Source: Maribacter sp044594925 (GTDB taxonomy: Bacteria > Bacteroidota > Bacteroidia > Flavobacteriales > Flavobacteriaceae). Taken from it: DNA of 64,000 bases. The position numbers were made by a program, and so were the translations under genes. Shown one piece after another: positions 7,504 to 16,689 of this stretch (positions within the stretch are counted from its first letter, which is position 1; each line of letters starts with the position of its first letter). The stretch lies in contig NZ_CP138991.1 in assembly GCF_044594925.1 (NCBI RefSeq), positions 3,596,001-3,660,000 of the forward strand, read 5' to 3'. A model generated the notes under the pieces. It worked only from the letters and a program-made list of their open reading frames with translations. It was not told the origin of the DNA and made no database searches.

Positions 7504-8877
7504 TTAATTCGTTGTTAGGTCTGGATTGTAACCAAGATAGGGAACATCGAACTCTTTGAACTTAACACCGTATTGTTCCAACTCTTTTAAAATGGGGTCG
7601 TACACTTCTTTGGTTATCGGAATCTGAACTCCGGGGGTGGTAATCTTTTTATTAAGAATGAGTAGCGTAGCAATGGCAACGGGTAACCCCACAGTTTTTG
7701 CCATGGCCGTATGGGTCTGATTTTTTCCTATAACTGCCATGTTCGCATCAATTTGTTTCTTTTCCCCGTCCAGCTCGTAACCAAATTTATGATACATTAC
7801 AATCATGTCTTTATCATCTTGTTGCAGCGTCCAGCTATCTTCAAGAATCGTCTGGAGTATTTGAGCGGGCGTTGCGTTTTTGAGAGCCACTTTTTTGGTG
7901 GAATCGAACAAATTGAGCTCAAGGAGTTTACCCCACATAATATCATCTTGGTCAATCTTTAAGTAGTGGCGTAGTTTCAGTTCCACGGAATCTGTTGGGG
8001 AATAAGGCAAAAAGAGATTTACGAATTCTCGGTAACTCATTTGCTCGGAATTGGATATGGTATAACTATCGTCCGTCATTCCAAGTTGTACGAACATATT
8101 CCAAGCTTTTGAAAACCCTATGCGTCGCATAGTTCCTCTGTAAATGGTCAGGGCATCTTGGAGGCCATAGGCCTCCCTATAATTTAAGGAATCCCTATTG
8201 GCATACCCTTCAAAGGTTCCATACCCTTCAATTTTAAAAAATTCGGTACGTCTAAAAAGTTTATGGTAGGGAATATATTTATAGGTGCCTTCTTGAATGA
8301 ACTGTGCCGTTCCGCCTTGTCCGGCGAGGACCACGTTTCTAGGGTTCCAAGTAAATTTATAATTCCATAGGTTATTATCGCTTTCGGGAGCCACTAAGCC
8401 ACCGGTAAAAGACTCAAACAGCACTATTTTTCCACCATGTTCACGTATACGGTCTATAACCTGCATGGCACTCATATGGTCTATGCCGGGGTCTAAGCCT
8501 ATTTCGTTCATAAAGACCAATCCATTTTTTTTGACCTTCTCATCTAAAGCTTTTATTTCTTCACTTACATAGGAGGCAGTCACCAAGTGTTTTTTGAAGA
8601 TTACGCAATCTTTAGCCACTTTTATGTGAAATCTTGCAGGTAGCATAGATACAATAATATCGGCTTCTTTTATGGCTTTAGCTCTATCGTCATCGTTAAA
8701 AACATCAAGTGTGATGGCAGAACAGTTGGTATGGGAACGAATATGTTCGGGAATGGCATTAGGGTTTAAATCACCAATCGTAAGATGCAATTCTTCTTCC
8801 TCTGATTTTTCTAGAAAGTAATCCAATAAATATGAGGTGGACTTTCCCGCACCTACGACCAAAATTTTTCTCGACAT
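7504..8877 (-). CDS. Saccharopine dehydrogenase-like oxidoreductase
   Basis: 457 residues. The N-terminal NAD(P)-binding Rossmann domain opens with KILVVGAGKSTSYLLDYFL. IIVSMLPARFH and NEIGLDPGIDHMSAMQVIDR follow, the usual dinucleotide-domain and linker segments of the saccharopine dehydrogenase family. The large C-terminal catalytic domain runs from about 145. Relatives act in lysine metabolism through saccharopine, either as saccharopine reductases or as lysine dehydrogenases; the exact substrate and direction are not determined here. The downstream Lrp-type regulator supports an amino acid role. A divergent DUF423 gene lies 81 nt away. Confidence 0.85.
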   Translation of the reverse strand: MSRKILVVGAGKSTSYLLDYFLEKSEEEELHLTIGDLNPNAIPEHIRSHTNCSAITLDVFNDDDRAKAIKEADIIVSMLPARFHIKVAKDCVIFKKHLVTASYVSEEIKALDEKVKKNGLVFMNEIGLDPGIDHMSAMQVIDRIREHGGKIVLFESFTGGLVAPESDNNLWNYKFTWNPRNVVLAGQGGTAQFIQEGTYKYIPYHKLFRRTEFFKIEGYGTFEGYANRDSLNYREAYGLQDALTIYRGTMRRIGFSKAWNMFVQLGMTDDSYTISNSEQMSYREFVNLFLPYSPTDSVELKLRHYLKIDQDDIMWGKLLELNLFDSTKKVALKNATPAQILQTILEDSWTLQQDDKDMIVMYHKFGYELDGEKKQIDANMAVIGKNQTHTAMAKTVGLPVAIATLLILNKKITTPGVQIPITKEVYDPILKELEQYGVKFKEFDVPYLGYNPDLTTN

Positions 8878-8958
8878 GAGTATTGCTTACTTTTGTTTAA
8901 TAACGATGAACTAAGATATCAAATTGTTGCATTTACAAAAAAACACATCTATTAAGTT

Positions 8959-9363
8959 ATGAACAAAACAATTTTTGGGACGGCATGTCTCCTTGGAATG
9001 TTGACTATAATTCTCGGGGCTTTTGGAGCCCATGGTTTGGAGAAACTAATAGCGGCCAATGCCATTACAACATTTGAAACTGGGGTACGCTATCAAATGT
9101 ACCATGTGTTTTTACTATTTATTTTGGGGTTATTACCTAGTTTGCCCAATAGTATAAAGCGTTTGGTTTTCTATTTAATTGTCATTGGGATAGTATTGTT
9201 CTCTTTCTCACTTTACTTTCTGGCTCTAAATGACTTAATGGCGTTCGATTTTAGGAAGATTGGTTTTTTAACACCGATAGGAGGAACACTACAGATTATT
9301 GCTTGGGGTATCTTAGGCTATGCTTTTTTCAAGGGGAAGTCTAATACGTTTCAAGATGAATAG
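8959..9363 (+). CDS. DUF423 (YgdD-like) membrane protein
   Basis: A 134-residue inner-membrane protein with four predicted helices. It shows the DUF423 pattern: ILGAFGAHGLEK near the N-terminus, FETGVRYQMYHVFLLF in the middle and a Gly-rich FLTPIGGTLQIIAWGIL near the end. The molecular function of the family is not established. Its stop codon lies inside the start of the next gene (8-nt overlap), so the two are translationally linked. Confidence 0.88.
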   Translation: MNKTIFGTACLLGMLTIILGAFGAHGLEKLIAANAITTFETGVRYQMYHVFLLFILGLLPSLPNSIKRLVFYLIVIGIVLFSFSLYFLALNDLMAFDFRKIGFLTPIGGTLQIIAWGILGYAFFKGKSNTFQDE

Positions 9364-10825
9364 AACAAAGCTATTAGGTCTGATTTTAGGGCCTATTTCA
9401 TTTTTTCTGATACTATCATTTTTTCATCCAGAGGGTTTGTCAAAAGAGGCGAACGCCGTGTTGGCCTCTACAATTTGGATTGCTATTTGGTGGATAACCG
9501 AAGCTATTCCGATTGCGATCACGGCTTTATTGCCATTGGTATTGTTCCCTTTATCAGGAGGACTAGATTTACCCACTACTTCCAGCTCCTTCGGTCATAA
9601 ATATGTCTTCCTTTATATGGGAGGATTTATCATAGCCATAGCCATAGAGAAATGGAACTTACATAAGCGTATAGCTTTGAACATTATAAACTTTATAGGC
9701 TCGGACATTCGTAAAATCATATTAGGCTTCATGATGGCGACGGCATTTCTGTCTATGTGGATTTCCAATACAGCTACCGCCGTTATGATGTTGCCCATAG
9801 GAATTGCAATAATTAAACAACTGAGGGACAATCCGGATACTATAGAAGATGAGAACCTTATATTCGGGAAGGCCTTGATGTTGGCTATTGCCTACAGCGC
9901 CTCCATTGGAGGGGTCGCTACATTGATAGGAACACCGCCCAATTTGGTTTTGGCAGGTGTTGTGCTAGACACATATGGCTATGAGATCACCTTTATGCAG
10001 TGGTTTATGTTTGGGCTTCCTATTTCCATTGTCCTTTTATTTATATGTTGGAAATACCTCACCCGGTACGCATTTTCTTTTAAGCAAACCGAGTTTCCAG
10101 GAGGAAAAGATGAAATTAAAAGGCAGTTACAGCTATTGGGAAAGATATCTTATGAAGAGAAGCTAGTCGGTTTTATTTTCGCTTTTACGGCTTTTTGTTG
10201 GATTACGAGGTCCTTTCTTTTACAACAGTTTTTGCCAGGACTGGACGATACTATAATAGCCATCTGTTTTGCCATAGTGCTATTCCTAATTCCTGCAAGA
10301 AGTAAAAAAGAACAACTCATTAATTGGGAGGAAGCGGTAAAAATGCCTTGGGGCATCATTTTACTTTTTGGCGGTGGAATGGCCTTGGCAAAGGGTTTTG
10401 AAGTGAGTGGTTTGGCCGTATGGATAGGAAGTCAGATGACATCCCTATCTGGGTTATCCATTGTACTATTGATTTTGGTATTGATTGCTGCGGTTAATTT
10501 TTTAACGGAAATCACCTCAAATTTAGCTACCACGGCAATGTTATTGCCCGTTCTTGCTCCAATGGCACTAACGATAAACGTGCATCCTTTTGCACTCATG
10601 GTTGGGGCGGCCGTGGCGGCATCTTGCGCCTTTATGTTGCCAGTGGCAACACCTCCAAATGCAGTAGTGTTCGGTTCGGGTTATTTGCGCATCCCGGATA
10701 TGGTTAAAAAGGGTCTTTTTATGAATTTAATTTCCATCGTGGTGCTTACTTTATTCGTCTATTTTGCCTTGCCGGAGCTGTGGGGGTTTGTTATTGAGGG
10801 ATTTCCGAATAGCTTAAAAAAATAG
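9356..10825 (+). CDS. DASS/SLC13-family sodium:dicarboxylate or anion symporter
   Basis: 489 residues, many transmembrane helices, an inner-membrane transporter of the divalent anion:Na+ symporter family. The two SNT motifs of the inverted-repeat fold are visible as WISNTATAVMML and EITSNLATTAMLLPV. They pair with LIGTPPNLVLAG and ATPPNAVVFGSGYL, the signatures that bind Na+ and the carboxylate. Likely substrates are C4-dicarboxylates, citrate or sulfate. The ATG at 9356 overlaps the preceding DUF423 stop (CAAGATGAATAG) and gives a normal N-terminus (MNRTKLLGLILG). An earlier in-frame ATG at 9320 would lie deep inside DUF423. Confidence 0.92.
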   Translation: MNRTKLLGLILGPISFFLILSFFHPEGLSKEANAVLASTIWIAIWWITEAIPIAITALLPLVLFPLSGGLDLPTTSSSFGHKYVFLYMGGFIIAIAIEKWNLHKRIALNIINFIGSDIRKIILGFMMATAFLSMWISNTATAVMMLPIGIAIIKQLRDNPDTIEDENLIFGKALMLAIAYSASIGGVATLIGTPPNLVLAGVVLDTYGYEITFMQWFMFGLPISIVLLFICWKYLTRYAFSFKQTEFPGGKDEIKRQLQLLGKISYEEKLVGFIFAFTAFCWITRSFLLQQFLPGLDDTIIAICFAIVLFLIPARSKKEQLINWEEAVKMPWGIILLFGGGMALAKGFEVSGLAVWIGSQMTSLSGLSIVLLILVLIAAVNFLTEITSNLATTAMLLPVLAPMALTINVHPFALMVGAAVAASCAFMLPVATPPNAVVFGSGYLRIPDMVKKGLFMNLISIVVLTLFVYFALPELWGFVIEGFPNSLKK

Positions 10826-11064
10826 CAGATTCAGACCTATTATATGTCAATGCGCTAAAAAATAATGTTCATTTTTACCATAATCGTAAAATATTCGTTG
10901 TTAAAATATTAAAGAATTTTAGATTTTAATAAAATAAAATAGGAATTTCCCCAAAAACCTAGTTATAATTTTAAGAGAAATAAGCATAAGGTAAGAATTC
11001 AACAATTCAACGTGTTTATCAGCTAATAAAACCTATAATTCAGGTGCTTGCTGTATTAATTATA

Positions 11065-11073
11065 TAGCTTTGC
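11065..11073 (+). promoter_or_regulatory. -7 promoter box for pckA
   Basis: TAGCTTTGC is a full match to TAnnTTTGC, 20 nt before the ATG at 11094. A TTG lies at 11048-11050 but with a short spacer of 14 nt. The rest of the gap 10826-11093 is very AT-rich and shows no gene. Confidence 0.6.
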
Positions 11074-11093
11074 ACAAACTAAATTTTATTTTT

Positions 11094-12710
11094 ATGAGTG
11101 CAATAGGCCAAAATACGAAAACGATTTCGTTGAATGATTATGGGATCACGCATCGTAATGTACATTATCAACTAAATCCTACAGACCTTCAGAAGGCAAC
11201 CCTGGATAAAAATATGGGAAAGGAAACCGCTAATGGTACCTTGGCCGTCAATACTGGGGAATTTACAGGCAGATCTCCGATGGATCGTTTTATAGTAAAG
11301 GATAGCATCACAGAAGATAAAATTTGGTGGGGCCCGGTTAATATTCCTTTTGATGCCGATAAGTTTGATAAGCTATATGATAAGGTCATCGCTTACCTTA
11401 ATCAGAAAGAGTTGTTCGTTCGGGATAGTTATGCCTGTGCGGACCCAGAGTATAGATTAAATATTAGGGTAATAAACGAATATCCTTGGTCCAATATGTT
11501 TGCCTATAATATGTTTCTTAGGCCAACGGAGGACGAGTTAAATGATTTTGACCCCGAATGGACAGTTGTCAATGCGCCTGGTTTTATGGCCGATGCCGCT
11601 ATTGACGGAACACGTCAACATAACTTTGCCATCCTAAATTTTACAAAGAAAATTGCCTTGATCGGCGGTACGGGATATACCGGTGAAATTAAAAAAGGAA
11701 TATTTTCTGCTTTAAATTTTATACTACCGGTGTATAAGAATACGTTACCTATGCATTGTTCTTCCAATGTGGGTGCGGATGGAGATACGGCCATATTTTT
11801 TGGTTTGTCGGGAACCGGTAAAACTACCTTGTCTACCGACCCGGAAAGAAAATTAATAGGAGACGATGAGCACGGTTGGACTAATGCGAATACTGTCTTT
11901 AATTTTGAAGGCGGTTGTTATGCAAAAGTCATTAATTTGTCCAAAGAGCAGGAACCGGAAATTTATGGTGCCATAAAGCCTGGCGCAATATTAGAGAATG
12001 TGGTTTTGGACAGCGATGGTAAGGTTGATTTTGCAGATACTTCCATTACGCAAAATACTAGGGTAAGTTATCCTATACATCATATTGATAATATTCAAGA
12101 GCCATCTATTGGTAAGAACGTAAAGAATATCTTTTTTTTAACTGCGGATGCTTTTGGGGTGCTACCTCCAATTTCTAAACTAACACCGAGCCAAGCCGCT
12201 TATCATTTTATATCTGGGTATACGGCAAAGGTTGCTGGGACAGAAGCTGGGGTCGTAGAGCCAGTACCTTCGTTCTCTGCTTGTTTTGGAGCTCCTTTTA
12301 TGCCTTTGCACCCTGCAAAATATGCCGAAATGCTTAGTAAGAAAATGAAAGAATCCGGGGTAGATGTATGGCTGGTTAACACCGGGTGGACAGGCGGGCC
12401 ATATGGTGTTGGAACACGAATGAAATTAAAATATACAAGGGCTATGATAAGTGCTGCTTTGAGTGGACAATTGGGACTGTATTCGTATGACAAGTATCAC
12501 ATTCATTCCGTTTTTGGTGTTGCACAGCCACGGGAATGTCCTGGAGTTCCTACTAGTGTTTTAAGTCCTAGGGCAACATGGGACAACGATGAGAAATATT
12601 ACACTACGGCCTTTAAATTGTCAAACGCATTTAGGGAGAATTTTAAAAAGTTCGAATCTTACGCAAGTGAAGAGATAAGAAGAGGCGGTCCTCAACGATA
12701 TGCCTTTTAA
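11094..12710 (+). CDS. pckA: Phosphoenolpyruvate carboxykinase (ATP)
   Basis: 538 residues, the normal length for the ATP-type enzyme that converts oxaloacetate + ATP to PEP + CO2 + ADP, the entry step of gluconeogenesis. Visible motifs are FTGRSPMDRFIV (oxaloacetate site), the P-loop GLSGTGKTT (residues 237-245), LIGDDEHGW (metal and kinase-2 region) and the NTGWTGGPYGVG region. An in-frame ATG exists at 11070, but it lies within the -7 promoter box, so MSAIGQNTKT at 11094 is the likely start. It is monocistronic, ending at a strong terminator. Confidence 0.97.
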   Translation: MSAIGQNTKTISLNDYGITHRNVHYQLNPTDLQKATLDKNMGKETANGTLAVNTGEFTGRSPMDRFIVKDSITEDKIWWGPVNIPFDADKFDKLYDKVIAYLNQKELFVRDSYACADPEYRLNIRVINEYPWSNMFAYNMFLRPTEDELNDFDPEWTVVNAPGFMADAAIDGTRQHNFAILNFTKKIALIGGTGYTGEIKKGIFSALNFILPVYKNTLPMHCSSNVGADGDTAIFFGLSGTGKTTLSTDPERKLIGDDEHGWTNANTVFNFEGGCYAKVINLSKEQEPEIYGAIKPGAILENVVLDSDGKVDFADTSITQNTRVSYPIHHIDNIQEPSIGKNVKNIFFLTADAFGVLPPISKLTPSQAAYHFISGYTAKVAGTEAGVVEPVPSFSACFGAPFMPLHPAKYAEMLSKKMKESGVDVWLVNTGWTGGPYGVGTRMKLKYTRAMISAALSGQLGLYSYDKYHIHSVFGVAQPRECPGVPTSVLSPRATWDNDEKYYTTAFKLSNAFRENFKKFESYASEEIRRGGPQRYAF

Positions 12711-12712
12711 GT

Positions 12713-12748
12713 AAAAAAAAGCCCGGTCATTTGACCGGGCTTTTTTAT
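12713..12748. terminator. Strong bidirectional terminator between pckA and hemD
   Basis: A perfect 9-bp stem, GCCCGGTCA with TGACCGGGC (12721-12740), with a 2-nt loop. An A run precedes it and a T run follows, so it works for both convergent genes. Confidence 0.95.
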
Positions 12749-12761
12749 TAAAACAATTCTA

Positions 12762-13505
12762 TTATTTGTTTACGCTTGTAATATATTTTTGAAGCGCCAT
12801 GGTCATCGAAGGTGTTTCAGGCGTTGGTGCTTTAATATCTATCCTGAGTCCGGCACCGGTAGCTGCGTTCACTGTTGAATTTCCGAACACGGCTATTCTA
12901 GTATCATTTTGTTCAAAATCAGGAAAATTATGAAGAAGTGATTCTATTCCGGATGGACTAAAGAAAACCAGCACATCGTAATACACATCTCTTAAATCAG
13001 ATAAATCACTGATTACCGTCTTATAGAATATACCACGTTGCCAGGAAATTCCGAGTGTGTCCAAAGTGTCAGGGACAGTTGGTTTTAAAACATCCGAGGA
13101 TGGTAAAAAGAACTTTTCGTCCTTATATTTTTTAATCAAAGGCACAAGTTCGGAAAATAAACGTTTTCCAACGTAAATCTTACGCTTTCTATATACCACA
13201 TATTTTTGAAGGTAATACGCTACCGCTTCGGACTGGCAAAAGTACTTCATGCTGTCCGGTACTTTAAAGCGCATCTCCTCTGCGATTCTAAAGTAATGGT
13301 CAACCGCGTTTCTACTTGTAAGTATAATAGCGCTATAATCTTTAAGATCGATTTTTTGCTGCCTTACATTCTTGGCATCAACCCCTTCTACGTGAATAAA
13401 CGGTCTAAAATCTACCTTTACTTTCTCTTTGTCGATAAGTTTGGAATAGGGAGAATTTTCCATTTTCGGCTCAGGCTGAGAGACCAGAATCGTCTTTACT
13501 TTCAT
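12762..13505 (-). CDS. hemD: Uroporphyrinogen-III synthase
   Basis: 247 residues with the two-lobed HemD layout. It opens KTILVSQPEP, has the first-lobe segment SAIILTSRNAVDHYF and the second-lobe segment VLVFFSPSGIESLL, followed by IAVFGNSTVNAATGAGLRID. The enzyme cyclises hydroxymethylbilane to uroporphyrinogen III in haem and sirohaem synthesis. HemD is poorly conserved in sequence, but these marks and the DUF4271 neighbour, a common arrangement in flavobacteria, make the call firm. The ATG at 13505 is preferred over a GTG three codons upstream. Confidence 0.9.
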   Translation of the reverse strand: MKVKTILVSQPEPKMENSPYSKLIDKEKVKVDFRPFIHVEGVDAKNVRQQKIDLKDYSAIILTSRNAVDHYFRIAEEMRFKVPDSMKYFCQSEAVAYYLQKYVVYRKRKIYVGKRLFSELVPLIKKYKDEKFFLPSSDVLKPTVPDTLDTLGISWQRGIFYKTVISDLSDLRDVYYDVLVFFSPSGIESLLHNFPDFEQNDTRIAVFGNSTVNAATGAGLRIDIKAPTPETPSMTMALQKYITSVNK

Positions 13506-13513
13506 ATTGTGCA

Positions 13514-14167
13514 CTATTTAAGGAAGCTTCCCAAAATTACTAAGGGCGCAATTTCGAGTGCGCAAAGGTACAAAATAAAATAGAAAAAGTAGCTGGTTAT
13601 TAATTTTTGGTGATTCTTTAAAACTGTAATCCAACCTATTATGTTAGTCCCTAAAAATAAAATCAAGGCCAATAGAACAACAGCGGTCGAATTTATATAC
13701 ACGAAGGTTAAGATGATATTGGCAATGAATAAAATTAATCCCGAGTAATTTAAATAGGAGAGTTTTTTAAAAATAATCTCGGTAAAAGTGCGATAGGAAC
13801 CAAAAATGAAAGCGTTGGTAAGTTGCAATAACACTTTTGTCGTTAAAAAGAGAAAAAATACCAATAGTATAATTGGAAAAATAAAAGGGTAATTGTTCGT
13901 TTCTGGTTTTTCAAAGGCTTTCCATGCTAAAAACAGAAAAAGCGATGTATTGATAATTTGAAAAATGGTAAAAAATACGTGGAACCAATTGTATAGTTTT
14001 TCCTTCTTATTGTACATAAAAATATACTTGTTGTTGAAGGGTAAAATCATAAAATTGAGAAAACGGGAATAGAACATGCTTTTGGCGGCCAAAATAAAAA
14101 GAAGACTCCCAAAAAGAATTAGGGTAATCCAATCTTCAGAATTTGCTGCTCGTAGAATAGATTCCAT
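13514..14167 (-). CDS. DUF4271 domain membrane protein
   Basis: 217 residues with about six or seven transmembrane helices, which I recognise as the Bacteroidota-specific DUF4271 family. The conserved-looking stretch is NFMILPFNNKYIFMYNKKEK, with FHVFFTIFQIIN after it. No biochemical role is known. It lies between a PMT-like glycosyltransferase (start/stop overlap of 1 nt) and hemD (8-nt gap), so all three are one transcription unit. Its last codons contain a TACCTTTGC sequence (13562-13570, minus) that could be an internal hemD promoter or just the codons for Tyr-Leu-Cys. Confidence 0.82.
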   Translation of the reverse strand: MESILRAANSEDWITLILFGSLLFILAAKSMFYSRFLNFMILPFNNKYIFMYNKKEKLYNWFHVFFTIFQIINTSLFLFLAWKAFEKPETNNYPFIFPIILLVFFLFLTTKVLLQLTNAFIFGSYRTFTEIIFKKLSYLNYSGLILFIANIILTFVYINSTAVVLLALILFLGTNIIGWITVLKNHQKLITSYFFYFILYLCALEIAPLVILGSFLK

Positions 14168-15840
14168 TACTGCAAAGGTATAGGTTTACCGTTTAGGCCA
14201 AAGTATAGTCCGTTTTCTGAAATTACGATCCGCACATAACCCAGATTTTCTTTTGTCGGTTTTGGAAGTTTTGTAATGAAATTTGTAGTGTCTTTTGATA
14301 TCAGAATATCAGAAATCAGATTTTTAGGTTCCAATGTAATTGGAATGATTTGTTGCGTTTTTTTATAATCATCAAGATAGGCCGCAGCAAATTTGAGCTT
14401 GTTCAATTTGATATCAAAATCATAAGGATTGTAGACCTGTAATGAGATTTCTTGGTCTATATTCACAGATTTGTCCGTAACATCAATAATACATTCTAGT
14501 TTACGATAGGAATCAAAATCGTTGATGTATTTAGCATGAAATTCGCTACCGTCCGTTTTGGTGTAGTGAAAAGTACCGTCTGTAATATATCCTGAAACAT
14601 AGAGCACCTTTTTGTTTCTAACCAGCTCTTCTGTATCCGTTATGGAATACTGATTCTTGCGGTACTGTACATTATTTAAGGAGTAGGTAGTGCTTCCGCC
14701 AGAATAAAAGGCATACATCGGTGCCCTCCTGTAAGAGTTTTCAAAAACTACGGGCATGGCTCCAACTTCATCCTTAATCTGTTTTACCCAATCTTTATTT
14801 CCGTGACTTTCATAGAAAACACTAAAAAGTAGTGGTTGGTATACTAGACCAACTCTCAAATATAAAATTAGGGCTGCGTTAACCAAGCCAAGCCTATAAA
14901 TCCACCGCATAGCCGATTTGTTCGCTAGCATATAATTAAATACGATAACGACCATAGGTATACAGATAATGATTATCCATTGTGTTTGTATCCTTCTATT
15001 AAAACTGGAAATGAAGAAGAAAATAAGAACCCCATATGTTAAAAATAATAATGCTTTGTTAAATAAAGAACGCGCTTTGGTCTTAAATAAAGCGTAGTAC
15101 ATTAAGGGGAATGTCAATCCAAAAATTGCAATAAGGTTCACAAAATAGCCGAGGGTGTATTTTTCAAAACTATAGGCGCCATTAGGACGTTCATAGAGGT
15201 GGTATTTAATGGAAACCAAGTTGTTGTCATATAGCCAATAGAAGTGAGGCGTATAGCATAGTAAAGCCACGATGACCGCGTACCAGGCAAACTTATTTTT
15301 TAAAAGGTTAAGGTTGGAAAATAACACAAATAAGATGACCAATACAGCATGGTATTTACTATACATTAAACAGGCCATAACAATTCCCATTAGGATAGAT
15401 AGTCCAAAAGATGGCTTTGCAATAAACTTTTTGTAGGCCAATAAAAAGCATGATGTAAAGAATAGTAATGGCGTATCCGGTAAAGTGAAAAATCCGTATG
15501 CGTTAAGAAGCGTCATGGAGAACGCTAGGACAAAAAAATGAACGACGTAGTCTTTCTTTTTAGGATTATCTATAAGCAACCAGAGAACTATTAAATTTGC
15601 TGCGGATAGGAGACAGCTCATAAAACGAACACCTAGTTCACCTTCAAAAAAAAGGCTGCTTATTTTAATGAGCAGTGCTACCATAGGAGGGTGGTCAAAA
15701 TATCCCCAAGCCATGTTCTGGCTATAATACCAATAATAGGATTCATCAAAGATGAGTTCCGTGAAATAGGACTGAACTAGGTTCAGTAACAGAAAAACAG
15801 CAAGAAAATAATAAAATGGTTTGGGTATTTCCTTTAACAT
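14167..15840 (-). CDS. GT39/ArnT-like membrane glycosyltransferase
   Basis: 557 residues. The N-terminal two thirds is a multi-spanning GT-C fold of the PMT/ArnT type, and about 200 soluble residues follow at the C-terminus. The first periplasmic loop carries FDESYYWYYS, with Asp32-Glu33 as the likely catalytic acidic pair, then WGYFDHPPMVALL. Such enzymes transfer a sugar from a polyprenyl-phosphate donor to protein or lipid on the periplasmic side. The divergent polyprenol-phosphate-mannose synthase gene 118 nt away is a natural donor maker for it. The acceptor cannot be inferred. Confidence 0.87.
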   Translation of the reverse strand: MLKEIPKPFYYFLAVFLLLNLVQSYFTELIFDESYYWYYSQNMAWGYFDHPPMVALLIKISSLFFEGELGVRFMSCLLSAANLIVLWLLIDNPKKKDYVVHFFVLAFSMTLLNAYGFFTLPDTPLLFFTSCFLLAYKKFIAKPSFGLSILMGIVMACLMYSKYHAVLVILFVLFSNLNLLKNKFAWYAVIVALLCYTPHFYWLYDNNLVSIKYHLYERPNGAYSFEKYTLGYFVNLIAIFGLTFPLMYYALFKTKARSLFNKALLFLTYGVLIFFFISSFNRRIQTQWIIIICIPMVVIVFNYMLANKSAMRWIYRLGLVNAALILYLRVGLVYQPLLFSVFYESHGNKDWVKQIKDEVGAMPVVFENSYRRAPMYAFYSGGSTTYSLNNVQYRKNQYSITDTEELVRNKKVLYVSGYITDGTFHYTKTDGSEFHAKYINDFDSYRKLECIIDVTDKSVNIDQEISLQVYNPYDFDIKLNKLKFAAAYLDDYKKTQQIIPITLEPKNLISDILISKDTTNFITKLPKPTKENLGYVRIVISENGLYFGLNGKPIPLQ

Positions 15841-15931
15841 TGATGGTTGTTGAAGATGTAAAATTACGAATTCATTTTTTTAAAAAAATCATAAAGCCAG
15901 TGAAGGCATTTTACCAACACTATTAAAGTAG

Positions 15932-15939
15932 TACTTTTG
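15932..15939 (+). promoter_or_regulatory. Candidate -7 box for the polyprenol-phosphate-mannose synthase operon
   Basis: TACTTTTG matches TAnnTTTG, 19 nt before the ATG at 15959. No clear TTG -33 element is seen. Confidence 0.45.
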
Positions 15940-15958
15940 TGGTTATACGTTATTTTTT

Positions 15959-16687
15959 ATGTCTAACAGTATTGTAATAATTCCTACTTACAACGAAATT
16001 GAAAACATTGAAGCTATAATTAGAGCAGTTTTTCAATTACCGAAACAATTTCATGTTTTGGTAGTAGATGATAACTCTCCGGATAAGACGGGAGCAAAAG
16101 TAACTGCCTTACAGGAGGAGTTTAAAGACCGCCTGTTCTTAGAAACAAGAACAGAAAAGTCAGGTTTAGGCACGGCTTATATCCATGGTTTTAAATGGGC
16201 AATTGAGAGGCGGTACGATTATATTTTTGAGATGGATGCCGACTTTTCTCATAACCCAACAGATTTACTACGTTTATTAAAGGCTTGTGAAAATGGTGCC
16301 GACGTGGCCGTAGGGTCTAGGTATAAAAAAGGAGTGAATGTTGTAAACTGGCCGTTGTATAGAGTGTTATTGTCATATGGAGCCTCCTTTTATGTAAAAA
16401 TGATTACCGGGATGCGTGTACACGACCCTACCGCAGGTTTCGTTTGTTACAAAAGGTATGTGTTAGAACACATTAAATTAGATTCTGTACGCTTTGTTGG
16501 TTATGCATTTCAGATTGAGATGAAGTTTAGGGCTTATCTAAAAAACTATAAAATAGAGGAAGTTTCCATTATTTTTAAGGACCGCGTATTGGGGAAATCC
16601 AAAATGAGTTCTTCTATTATAAGCGAGGCCATTTGGGGAGTCCTGTCAATGAAATTAAGAAGTTTGTTTCAAAAAAATAGATTTTAA
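15959..16687 (+). CDS. Polyprenol monophosphomannose synthase (GT2)
   Basis: 242 residues, a soluble GT-A glycosyltransferase of the Dpm1 type. It shows the nucleotide-binding start IVIIPTYNEIENI, DDNSPDKTG, the metal-binding DAD motif in EMDADFSHNP, and VGSRYKKGVNVVNWPL, all characteristic of dolichol/polyprenol-phosphate mannosyltransferases. It lacks C-terminal membrane helices and acts at the inner face of the membrane to make polyprenyl-phosphate-sugar. It is first in a tight unit with the dihydroorotase gene (2-nt gap) and a DUF4296 lipoprotein gene. Confidence 0.93.
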   Translation: MSNSIVIIPTYNEIENIEAIIRAVFQLPKQFHVLVVDDNSPDKTGAKVTALQEEFKDRLFLETRTEKSGLGTAYIHGFKWAIERRYDYIFEMDADFSHNPTDLLRLLKACENGADVAVGSRYKKGVNVVNWPLYRVLLSYGASFYVKMITGMRVHDPTAGFVCYKRYVLEHIKLDSVRFVGYAFQIEMKFRAYLKNYKIEEVSIIFKDRVLGKSKMSSSIISEAIWGVLSMKLRSLFQKNRF

Positions 16688-16689
16688 GT

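Noticed and set aside
9906..9925. A short CTCC...GGAGGGG match in the DASS transporter gene, resembling the leuS palindromes
   Set aside because: It encodes the normal family sequence SASIGGVATLIGTPPN, so it is coincidence rather than an inserted repeat.
13562..13570. TACCTTTGC on the minus strand as an internal hemD promoter
   Set aside because: It lies within DUF4271 codons for Tyr-Leu-Cys, and a match of this length is expected several times by chance in the window; no -33 element is seen.
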